The translations under genes were made by a program, and so were the position numbers. From NCBI GenBank assembly GCA_963848415.1, contig CAWKDN010000001.1, positions 930,001 through 994,000 on the forward strand: 64,000 nucleotides of DNA. The letters are read 5' to 3'. Positions 7,946-15,700 of the stretch are shown piece by piece. A model generated the notes under the pieces. That model saw only the letters and a list, made by a program, of their open reading frames with translations. It made no database searches and was not told the origin of the DNA. The first letter of the stretch is position 1. Every line of letters starts with the position of its first letter. The DNA comes from CAVQBC01 sp963848415 (GTDB lineage: Bacteria; Actinomycetota; Thermoleophilia; Solirubrobacterales; Solirubrobacteraceae).

Positions 7946-9526
7946 ATGCGAGACGACCAGACAGCCCCCCGCCCCGCCGGCCGCCGCGAGTGGATCGGCC
8001 TGGCGGTCATCGCGCTCCCCTGCCTGCTCTACGCCATGGACCTCACCGTGCTGTTCCTCGCGGTGCCCGCGCTCACGCGCGACCTCGAGCCCACGAGCAC
8101 GCAGCTGCTGTGGATCACCGACATCTACGGCTTCCTGGTCGCGGGCCTGCTGATCACCATGGGCCGGCTCGGCGACCGCATCGGCCGCCGGCGCCTGCTG
8201 CTGATCGGTGGTGCAGCCTTCGGCGCCACCTCCGTGCTGGCGGCGTTCTCGACCAGCGCGGAGATGCTGATCGTCTCGCGCGCCCTGCTCGGCGTCGCCG
8301 GCGCGACGCTCGCGCCGTCCACGCTGGCGCTGATCCGGAACATGTTCGAGGACCCGCGCCAGCGCACCACCGCGATCGGCATCTGGGTGACGAGCTTCTC
8401 GGCCGGCGCCGCGATCGGCCCGGTCGTCGGCGGCGCGGTGCTCGAGTTCGCGTGGTGGGGATCGGTGTTCCTGCTCGCCGTCCCGGTGATGGCGCTGCTG
8501 CTCGCGGTCGGCCCGCGGCTGCTGCCGGAGTACCGCGATCCCCACCCCGGCCGCTTCGACCTGGCGGGCGCCGCGCTCTCGCTGGTCGCCATCCTCGCGG
8601 TCGTCTACGGGCTCAAGCAGATCGCGCTCGACGGCGGCGGCGCGCCGGCCGCGCTGTGGGTGGCCGGCGGGCTGGCGGTCGGCGCGCTCTTCGTTCGCCG
8701 CCAGCGGCGGATCGAGGACCCCTTGATCGACCTACGGCTCTTCCGCTCGCCGGCGTTCAGCACGGCGCTGGCGGCCAACTCGACGGGCATCTTCCTGATC
8801 GGTGGCGTCGACCTCTTCCTCGCGCTCTACCTGCAGCTGGTGCTCGGGATGTCGCCGCTCGAGGCCGGCCTGTGGACGCTGCCCTCGGCCGCCGGCTTCG
8901 TCGCCGGGTCGATGATCGCGCCGCTGCTCGTGCGCCGGCTGCACACCTCCACGGTTGTGGCGGCCGGGCTCGGGTTGGCCGCGGTCGGGCTCGCGGTGCT
9001 CACGCAGATCGAGGCCGGCGGCGGGCTCGCGCTGCTCGTGGGCGGCTCGGTGCTCATGGCCTTCGGGCTCGCGTGGGCCGTGACGCTCGGCACCGACCTG
9101 ATCGTCGGCGCGGCGCCGCCCGCGCGGGCCGGCGCGGCCTCGGCGATCTCCGAGACGGGCGCCGAGCTCGGCGGCGCGCTGGGGATCGCGCTGCTCGGGA
9201 GCCTCGGCGCGGCCGTCTACCGCGACCGGGTCGCCGGCGCGATCGGCGCCGACGTCCCCGCCGAGGCGTCCGCCGGTGCCCGCGACACGCTGGCGGGCGC
9301 GCTGGACTCGGCCGCCCTGCTGCCGGCCGGCGTCCTGGACGCGGCCGAGCTGGCGTTCACCGACGGCCTGCAGATCGTCGCGGCCACCGGCGCGGGCGTG
9401 GCGCTCGTGATGGCGGTGGCGGCCGGCGTGCTGCTGCGTCGCGTCGCTCCCAGCTCCGCGGAGCCCGGCACCGCCGCCGTGCCGAGCGAGGCCGGTGAGC
9501 CGCTGCTTTCCTGCGCCGGCGGGTGA
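7946..9526 (+). CDS. MFS transporter, DHA2 (EmrB/QacA/SmvA-like) drug exporter
   Basis: 526 residues with about 14 hydrophobic helices. Motif A is seen as GRLGDRIGRRRLL and the antiporter motif C region as GAAIGPVVGGAVLE. AAGGAGG stands 8 nt before ATG 7946. The family exports drugs or quaternary ammonium compounds by proton antiport at the cytoplasmic membrane; the substrate is not predictable. It lies 61 bp after the anti-sigma gene, so it may belong to the sigma/anti-sigma transcript or its regulon. Confidence 0.9.
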   Translation: MRDDQTAPRPAGRREWIGLAVIALPCLLYAMDLTVLFLAVPALTRDLEPTSTQLLWITDIYGFLVAGLLITMGRLGDRIGRRRLLLIGGAAFGATSVLAAFSTSAEMLIVSRALLGVAGATLAPSTLALIRNMFEDPRQRTTAIGIWVTSFSAGAAIGPVVGGAVLEFAWWGSVFLLAVPVMALLLAVGPRLLPEYRDPHPGRFDLAGAALSLVAILAVVYGLKQIALDGGGAPAALWVAGGLAVGALFVRRQRRIEDPLIDLRLFRSPAFSTALAANSTGIFLIGGVDLFLALYLQLVLGMSPLEAGLWTLPSAAGFVAGSMIAPLLVRRLHTSTVVAAGLGLAAVGLAVLTQIEAGGGLALLVGGSVLMAFGLAWAVTLGTDLIVGAAPPARAGAASAISETGAELGGALGIALLGSLGAAVYRDRVAGAIGADVPAEASAGARDTLAGALDSAALLPAGVLDAAELAFTDGLQIVAATGAGVALVMAVAAGVLLRRVAPSSAEPGTAAVPSEAGEPLLSCAGG

Positions 9527-9645
9527 CGGGCCGGCGGCGAAGAGGGGCGGCGAGGGCGCCCGCGCCGGCTCTGGCGTCATCCGCCCGCGCCAATGGACCG
9601 ACAAACTGATGAAGACTCCATGGCGCGAAGCGCGGGAGCGTCGAC

Positions 9646-10011
9646 GTGAGCCCGAGGCCCGCCGACCCGGCGTTCGCCGACGGACCGAACGTCGCGCCGC
9701 TCGCCGCCTGCCCCGTGTTCGCTCCTCTGCCCGGGGCCGCGCTGCGCGCGCTCGCGGAGCTCGCGCGGCGCCGCCGCTACGAGGCGGGCGAGGCGCTCTA
9801 TCGCATCGGCGATCCGAGCGACTCGGTCTTCAAGGGCGAGCTGGCCGCCCAGCTCGGCGTGGCCCGTCAGTCGCTCAACCGCGCGCTCGGCGAGCTCCAG
9901 CGGCGCGGGCTGATCCGGGTCGTCGGCTCGGGCACGACCATCGACCTGCTCGACCGGATGACGCTGCGGCGCCTGGCCGTGGGCGACCGGCGGCCGCTGT
10001 CACCCGACTGA
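9646..10011 (+). pseudogene. internally deleted Crp/Fnr-family regulator
   Basis: 121 residues where the family has about 220. Residues 20-65 match the start of a cNMP-binding domain (PVFAPLPGAALRALAELA, then YEAGEALYRIGDPSDSVF). The next residue jumps directly to the winged helix (GELAAQLGVARQSLNRALGE, then LQRRGLIRV). The rest of the beta-barrel and the dimerisation helix, about 100 residues, are missing in frame. It could still be translated from GTG 9646 but would lack effector binding and dimerisation. It is most simply a deletion derivative, or a DNA-binding-only remnant. Confidence 0.75.
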
Positions 10012-10073
10012 CTGCTTCAGCGGTGTCCCGAGCGGTGGGCCGCGCGGAGCGCTGACCGGGGTCCGCGGGTACC

Positions 10074-10946
10074 GTGGAGGCGGTGCGCATCGCGACCTGG
10101 AACGTCAACTCCGTCAAGCAGCGCGTGCCGCGGTTGCTGCCCTGGCTGGATCAGCGCCGGCCGGACGTCGTCTGCCTGCAGGAGACCAAGCTCACCGACG
10201 AGGCGTTCTCCGAGCTGCTCGGCGCCGCGCTCGAGGAGCGCGGCTACGCGGTCGCGCTGCACGGCGAGGCGGCGTGGAACGGGGTCGCCATCCTCTCGCG
10301 CGCCGGGCTCGAGGACGTCGTGACCGGGATCCCCGGCGCGCCCGGCTTCCCGCACCCCGAGGCGCGGGCGGTGTCGGCCACGTGCGGCGGGATCCGGGTC
10401 GTCTCCGTCTACGTGCCCAACGGGCGCACGCCGGACTCCGAGCACTACCACTACAAGCTCGCCTGGCTGACCGCGCTGACCGAGATGGTCGGCGCCGGGC
10501 CGGACGCGACGGTCGTCTGCGGTGACATGAACATCGCGCCCGCCGACGACGACGTCTTCGACCCCGACGCCTACGTCGGCCAGACCCACGTCACCGGGCC
10601 CGAGCGCGCCGCCCTGGGCGAGCTGCAGTCGCTCGGCCTGCGCGACGTCGTGCGCGACCGCTGGCCGGGCGAGCGGGTGTTCAGCTACTGGGACTACCGG
10701 GCCGGCATGTTCCACCAGGACCTCGGGATGCGCATCGATCTCGTCCTCGCCGGCGTGCCGGTCGCCGAGCGCGTCCATGCGGCGTGGGTGGACCGGCAGG
10801 CCCGCAAGGGCAGCGGCCCCAGCGACCACGCCCCGGTGATCGTCGACCTCGACGAGGCGCCGGACGGGGACATCGGGCCGGTCGTGCCGCCGCCGTCCGC
10901 GCCGGTGACCAGGCGCGGCGCGAAGAAGCTGCCCCAGGCGCCGTAG
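10074..10946 (+). CDS. xth: exodeoxyribonuclease III
   Basis: 290 residues from GTG 10074; GTG 10083 gives the more usual N-terminus VRIATWNVNSVKQR. The endonuclease/exonuclease/phosphatase fold residues are intact: N in WNVNS, E in CLQETK, D and N in CGDMNIAP, and D/H in GPSDHAPV. It acts as AP endonuclease and 3'-5' exonuclease in base excision repair. The C-terminal 30 residues (Pro-rich, ending GAKKLPQAP) extend beyond the domain. It appears monocistronic. Confidence 0.93.
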   Translation: MEAVRIATWNVNSVKQRVPRLLPWLDQRRPDVVCLQETKLTDEAFSELLGAALEERGYAVALHGEAAWNGVAILSRAGLEDVVTGIPGAPGFPHPEARAVSATCGGIRVVSVYVPNGRTPDSEHYHYKLAWLTALTEMVGAGPDATVVCGDMNIAPADDDVFDPDAYVGQTHVTGPERAALGELQSLGLRDVVRDRWPGERVFSYWDYRAGMFHQDLGMRIDLVLAGVPVAERVHAAWVDRQARKGSGPSDHAPVIVDLDEAPDGDIGPVVPPPSAPVTRRGAKKLPQAP

Positions 10947-11018
10947 CGCCCGGCGGCTCGTCGCTCCGGCCGAGCCCGCGCCGGGAGGCCCCCAGGCTCA
11001 CTCCCCCTCGTTGGTTCC

Positions 11019-11034
11019 CACGATAACCATCGTG
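11019..11034. promoter_or_regulatory. perfect inverted repeat upstream of the NmrA-like gene
   Basis: CACGAT-AACC-ATCGTG, six-base arms with a four-base centre, 60 bp before the ATG at 11094. Position and symmetry fit a repressor operator. No regulator gene lies next to it; HxlR-type regulators commonly control such quinone-reductase genes, but that link is inference. Confidence 0.45.
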
Positions 11035-11093
11035 TGCTATCACCGGTAACACGAGCGGCTACCGCGCCGCCAGCCGACCGTTTGGAGCCCCAC

Positions 11094-11948
11094 ATGATCG
11101 TCGTCACCGGAGCCACCGGGAAGGTCGGGCGCGCCATCACCGACCGCCTGCTCGACCGCGTCCCGCCGGAGCAGGTCGGGGTCAGCGTCCGCGACCCCGC
11201 CAAGGCCGCCGAGCTCGCGGAGCGCGGCGTTCGCGTCCGCCGCGGGAGCTTCGACGATCCCGCGAGCCTCGCCCACAGCTTCGAGGGCGCACGGCGGGTG
11301 CTGATCGTCTCCGTCAACAGCATCGGCCCGGCTCGGGTGGCGATGCACCGCACGGCGATCGAGGCCGCGCGGGACGCGGGCGCCGAGCGCGTCTACTACA
11401 CGAGCCACGCCGGCGCGGCACCGGCCTCGCCGTTCGCGCCGATGGCCGACCACTACGCCACCGAGGAGATCCTGCACTCGGCCGGCGTCCCGGGCACCGC
11501 GCTGCGCAACGGCTTCTACGCCGAGTCGGCGGTGATGTTCCTCGGCAACGCGGGCGAGACCGGCGAGCTGGTCGCGCCCGAGGACGGGCCCGTCGACTGG
11601 ACGACGCACGCGGACCTGGCCGACGCCACGGCGGCCGCGCTCGCCGACGACGAGCTCGGCGAGCCGGTCCTGACGCTCACCGGGTCCGAGGCGGTGGACC
11701 TCACGGGCATCGCGGGCCTCGCTTCAGAGCTGACCGGCCGCCCCATCCGCCGGGTCGTGGTCGGCGACGACGAGTATCGCGACCGGATGGTCGAGCGCGG
11801 TTTGCCGTCAGAACGCGCGAGCATGCTGCTCGGGATCTTCCAGGCCAGCCGGCAGGGCGGCTTCACCGCCGTCTCCCCCACGCTCGAGCGGCTGATCGGC
11901 CGGCCGCCCACCCCGCTGCGCGAGTACCTCGGGGCGGCGCTGGGCTGA
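11094..11948 (+). CDS. NmrA/QorB-like NAD(P)H-binding oxidoreductase
   Basis: 284 residues from ATG 11094, which puts the nucleotide-binding loop at the very N-terminus (MIVVTGATGKVGRAITDRLL), as usual. The frame is open to 11034, but that extension is low in conservation signals and covers the inverted repeat. It is an atypical SDR of the NmrA type: YYTSHAG follows strand 5 and ALRNGFYAES is the conserved substrate-side segment. Relatives are redox sensors or NAD(P)H:quinone oxidoreductases. Confidence 0.85.
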   Translation: MIVVTGATGKVGRAITDRLLDRVPPEQVGVSVRDPAKAAELAERGVRVRRGSFDDPASLAHSFEGARRVLIVSVNSIGPARVAMHRTAIEAARDAGAERVYYTSHAGAAPASPFAPMADHYATEEILHSAGVPGTALRNGFYAESAVMFLGNAGETGELVAPEDGPVDWTTHADLADATAAALADDELGEPVLTLTGSEAVDLTGIAGLASELTGRPIRRVVVGDDEYRDRMVERGLPSERASMLLGIFQASRQGGFTAVSPTLERLIGRPPTPLREYLGAALG

Positions 11949-12042
11949 GCGCCGGCTTGCCCCTCGGCTGCAAAAGAGTCGGGCTGCAGTAGGGGGTTGA
12001 CCCTGATGTGCGGGACCTGCCGGCCGGTCGACAATCGGCGCC

Positions 12043-14130
12043 GTGGACCGACGGGCGATCTCCCACCCCTGCAAGCTCCTGGTGATCGCGGCCGCAGTGG
12101 CGTTGCTGCTTCCCGCAGCCGCGACGGCCCAGCCGTCGAGCGACGCGGCCGTGCAACGCGGGCTGGAGCGGCTCGTCGCGGCGCCAGGTGGGCCACCGGG
12201 CGCGATCGCGACGCTCTACCGAGACGGACGGACGACCGTGCTGCGGGCCGGCCGGGCGAACGCCGAGCGGGCCGGGAAGCCGCGCGCGAGCGATCACATG
12301 CGCATCGCGAGCGTCGCGAAGGCGTTCAGCAGCGCGGTCGCGCTGCGTCTCGTGCAAGAGGGCAGGCTCGGCCTCGACGACACGGTCGGTGCGCGGCTGC
12401 CCGCTGCGCCCGCAGCGTGGGCGCCGGTGACGATCAGGCAACTGCTCAGCCACACCAGCGGGGTACCCGACTACACCCGGTCGGTGGAGTTCGCCAGGCA
12501 AGCGCAACGTGCGCCGCGTGGCTACGTCCGGCCCTCCGAGATCATCGACTGGGTCCGTTCGGACGGGCTGGTGTTCCCGCCCGGCTCGAAGTACGAGTAC
12601 TCCAACACCGACAACATCGTGGTCGGCCTGATCGCCGAGCGGCTGACCGGTCGGTCCTACGGCAACCTGCTCTCCCGGCTCGTCTTCGCCAGGGCCGGGT
12701 TGGCGCAGACGTCGTTTCCCACCAGGCGCATCTCGCTTCCGGCACCCCAGATCCGCGGGTATGTCGTGCCGCCCGGGCAGCCGCCGCAGGACGTCACGAC
12801 CGCGCTGAGCCCGAGCGGCGCGTGGGCGTCGGGCGCGATCGTGTCGACCCCGCTGGACCTCGGCACGTTCATCCGCGCGTACCTCGGCCGGAAGCTGTTC
12901 GGCGCCGCAGAGCAGCAGGAGCAGTTGCGGTTCGTCCGGGGCTCGTCCAGCCCTCCCGGCCCGGGGGAGAACTCCGCCGGTCTCGGGATCTTCCGCTACC
13001 AGAGCCGCTGCGGGACCGTCTACGGGCACACCGGCAACTTCCCCGGCTATGTCCAGTGGGCGGCCGCGACGGCGGACGGGACTCGTTCGGTCACCACCAC
13101 GCTGAACATCCCGGCGCCCACGGGCGCCCTCCTGCGGCAGCTCCGGTCGGTTCAGGCGTCGGCGGTCTGTGCACTGCTCAGGCGCGCGCCCGCAGTCGCC
13201 AGTACCCCGACCGTTCGCACCGTCGCGCTCCGCGAGGGACTGACGAGCGTCGATCTGAGCCTCCGGCACAAGCCGGGGTGGAGTCCGCCGGCCATCGTGC
13301 TGTCGACCACCCGCGCGAGCCGTCGCTGCTCCGTGACCGACTACCGCTACACCACCCAGGAGCTCCGCGGACGGTTCCGCATGCGGATCCGCTGCCCGCA
13401 GGCGCAGCGCGGCGCGAGGGCGACACTGCGCTTTCGTGCTCCGCTCCGGAAGGCGTTCCCCCTGAGCAACGGTGCCGGCACGGTACGCGTGCAGGTCGAC
13501 AAGCCGCCCGGCGATGCTCTCCCCATGGGTCGCCTGACCACCCGACCGCCCGAGACCGACTGCACGGTCCGGCGTTCGCGCGTGCAGGTCGGCTCGCGTC
13601 GCTTCACGGCGACGGCACGCGTGCACTGCCGCGGGCTGCCGGCGAACGCCAAGGGTGTGCTCGCCGTCGGCGGACTGATCGCAGACGACGTGAGCGCGTC
13701 CATCGCGGGCTCGGCCGCGGCCGCCGCGCCCAAGGCGAGGGCCGCCGCCATACGCGAGGGGTGTGAGGACCCGAGCACGCTCGAGGTCCTCGGCGAGTCC
13801 ACGTCGTGGAAGGACTGTCACACCGGTCCCTTCACGCTCGGCCCCTGGCGGTCGAAATGGGTGGGCCACATCGGGTCCACGCCCCAGTTCGGGTGCGAGT
13901 CGGGCTGGCAACGGAGCATCAACGCCTTCGACACCCCCGCCGCATGGCTTGCTATCGGCAGCTTCCGGGTGGATCTGGTCACCGACCCGGGCAACGCGTG
14001 GGCGTGGTCCTGGAAGCTCGGGCTGGTGACCAACTGGCAGTTCAGCGGCGACGTCACGTTCTGGTGGAGATACCGCTGCTTCCGCGTCAACCGTGCGTAT
14101 CCGCGTGAAGGTCGCAAGTTCCCGTTCTGA
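12043..14130 (+). CDS. secreted serine hydrolase (class C beta-lactamase/DD-peptidase fold) with unknown C-terminal domain
   Basis: 695 residues from GTG 12043. A signal peptide (residues 1-30, ending AAATAQ) precedes a penicillin-binding-protein-like domain with SVAK (S90-K93), YSN (186-188) and HTG (329-331), so the catalytic set is complete. Residues about 390-695 form a second region with repeated cysteines, a Trp-rich end (NAWAWSWKLG, FWWRYRC) and no match I recognise. D-alanyl-D-alanine carboxypeptidase or esterase activity is plausible for the first half only. The 3' end overlaps the next gene by 38 nt. Confidence 0.82.
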   Translation: MDRRAISHPCKLLVIAAAVALLLPAAATAQPSSDAAVQRGLERLVAAPGGPPGAIATLYRDGRTTVLRAGRANAERAGKPRASDHMRIASVAKAFSSAVALRLVQEGRLGLDDTVGARLPAAPAAWAPVTIRQLLSHTSGVPDYTRSVEFARQAQRAPRGYVRPSEIIDWVRSDGLVFPPGSKYEYSNTDNIVVGLIAERLTGRSYGNLLSRLVFARAGLAQTSFPTRRISLPAPQIRGYVVPPGQPPQDVTTALSPSGAWASGAIVSTPLDLGTFIRAYLGRKLFGAAEQQEQLRFVRGSSSPPGPGENSAGLGIFRYQSRCGTVYGHTGNFPGYVQWAAATADGTRSVTTTLNIPAPTGALLRQLRSVQASAVCALLRRAPAVASTPTVRTVALREGLTSVDLSLRHKPGWSPPAIVLSTTRASRRCSVTDYRYTTQELRGRFRMRIRCPQAQRGARATLRFRAPLRKAFPLSNGAGTVRVQVDKPPGDALPMGRLTTRPPETDCTVRRSRVQVGSRRFTATARVHCRGLPANAKGVLAVGGLIADDVSASIAGSAAAAAPKARAAAIREGCEDPSTLEVLGESTSWKDCHTGPFTLGPWRSKWVGHIGSTPQFGCESGWQRSINAFDTPAAWLAIGSFRVDLVTDPGNAWAWSWKLGLVTNWQFSGDVTFWWRYRCFRVNRAYPREGRKFPF

Positions 14131-15646
14131 CCGCGCCGCGCTCGGACGCGGCCTGTTGCTTGCGTCCGTGGCCGTGTCGATGCTGCTTGCGCTGCCCGCG
14201 GCGGCGCCCGCCGCGGTGCGCGCGCCGACGCTCGACTGGGCCCCCTGTCGGGATCTGAAGCGCTTCGACTGTGCGACCGCGAGGGTGCCGCTCGACTACC
14301 GCGATCCGGACGGCTCCCGGATCCGGCTCGCGGTGATCAGGCACAGGGCGACGAAGCCGTCGCGGCGGATCGGGACGGCGTTCTTCAACCCGGGCGGACC
14401 GGCAGCCGCCAAGCCGCTGTTCGCGACGGTCGTCAAGGGGCTGCTGCCCGAGGTACGCGAGCGCTTCGACGTGATCAGCTGGGATCCCCGCGGCCTGGGA
14501 GAGAGCACCGCGGTCAAGTGCTTCGCCTCCCAGGCGGCCGAGGATCGCTTCTTCGCCGGCGTCGGCAAGCCGGCCTACACGTTCCCCGTGGGCGCCCTCC
14601 AGATGTCCGTCTGGCGTCAGCGCTACCGCGCCTTTGGCCGGCGCTGCGAGCAGCGCAGCGGCGCACTGATGCGGCACATAACGACCGCTGAGTCGGCGCG
14701 GGACATGGACCTGCTCCGCCGGGCCGTCGGTGCGCGGCGGGTGACCTTCCTCGGAGGCTCCTGGGGCACGTTCCTGGGCGCCACCTACGCCAACCTCTTC
14801 CCACGCCGCCTTCGCGCCATGGCGCTCTCCGCGATCATCGATCCCGTCGCCTGGGTGAACCGCGGCCGCGAGGTGCTCACCGACCCGGCGGCCTTCGCAC
14901 CCACCTACCTGCGCCAGCGGACCGATCTGAGCGCGCGCAAGACGCTCGACGCCTTCCTGGATGAGTGCGGGCGCCGGCCGGTCGCTCGCTGCGCCTTCTC
15001 GGCCGGCAGCGCCGCGGCCACGCGCGCGAAGTTCGACGCCCTGCTGGGACGACTCGAGTCCGACCCGGCGAGCGCGAGCGTCAGCTACGGCGACTTCGTG
15101 GGCACGGTGGTCAACGACCTCTACGCGTCGCCCGGTTGGAGCGAGCTGGCGCGCAAGATGCAGAGCGTGTGGACGACGGGCTCGACGGACGGCGTGGCGG
15201 CAGGGACCCCGTTCCCGGATATCGGCGGGGCGTTCGGGATCAACTGCACCGACAGCCCGAACCCGGGGCCCGCCGCCTTCCCCCGCTTCGACGACGTCAC
15301 GTTCGCGCGAGCCGGCGCTGTCGGCCGCTTCTGGCTCTGGACGACCGAGGTGTGCTCGACCTGGCCGGCCACGGCCCCGAATCGCTACACGGGGCCGTGG
15401 AACCGCCGCACCGCGAGCCCGGTGCTGGTCATCACCACCACGCACGACCCCGCGACCTCCTACGAGTCCGCCGTCGCGCTGTCCCGGGTCCTGGCCCGCG
15501 GTCGCCTGCTCACCGTCGACGGCTACGGGCACAGCACCAAGTCGGCCTGCACCGACCGTCATCTCGTCCGCTTCCTCGTCGACGGTGTCCTGCCGCCGCC
15601 GGGCGCGAGATGCCGGGGCCAGCAGCCGTTCGGCCCCGGCGACTGA
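14093..15646 (+). CDS. secreted alpha/beta hydrolase, TAP (tripeptidyl aminopeptidase)-like
   Basis: 517 residues. Start GTG 14093 or GTG 14105, both inside the end of the preceding gene, so the two are translationally coupled. A signal peptide runs to about residue 41 (LPAAAPAA). The core shows an oxyanion-loop FNPGGP, SWDPRGLG, nucleophile elbow GGSWGT and a C-terminal TAP-like domain with TTTHDPATSY and GHSTKSACT supplying Asp and His. The family comprises secreted mycolyl/tripeptidyl hydrolases of actinobacteria. The substrate is unknown. Confidence 0.87.
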   Translation: MRIRVKVASSRSDRAALGRGLLLASVAVSMLLALPAAAPAAVRAPTLDWAPCRDLKRFDCATARVPLDYRDPDGSRIRLAVIRHRATKPSRRIGTAFFNPGGPAAAKPLFATVVKGLLPEVRERFDVISWDPRGLGESTAVKCFASQAAEDRFFAGVGKPAYTFPVGALQMSVWRQRYRAFGRRCEQRSGALMRHITTAESARDMDLLRRAVGARRVTFLGGSWGTFLGATYANLFPRRLRAMALSAIIDPVAWVNRGREVLTDPAAFAPTYLRQRTDLSARKTLDAFLDECGRRPVARCAFSAGSAAATRAKFDALLGRLESDPASASVSYGDFVGTVVNDLYASPGWSELARKMQSVWTTGSTDGVAAGTPFPDIGGAFGINCTDSPNPGPAAFPRFDDVTFARAGAVGRFWLWTTEVCSTWPATAPNRYTGPWNRRTASPVLVITTTHDPATSYESAVALSRVLARGRLLTVDGYGHSTKSACTDRHLVRFLVDGVLPPPGARCRGQQPFGPGD

Positions 15647-15700
15647 CCCGCAGCGCGCCGATTCACGGAACCCTCCGGGCGGGGCGCTCGTCCTCCGTCC

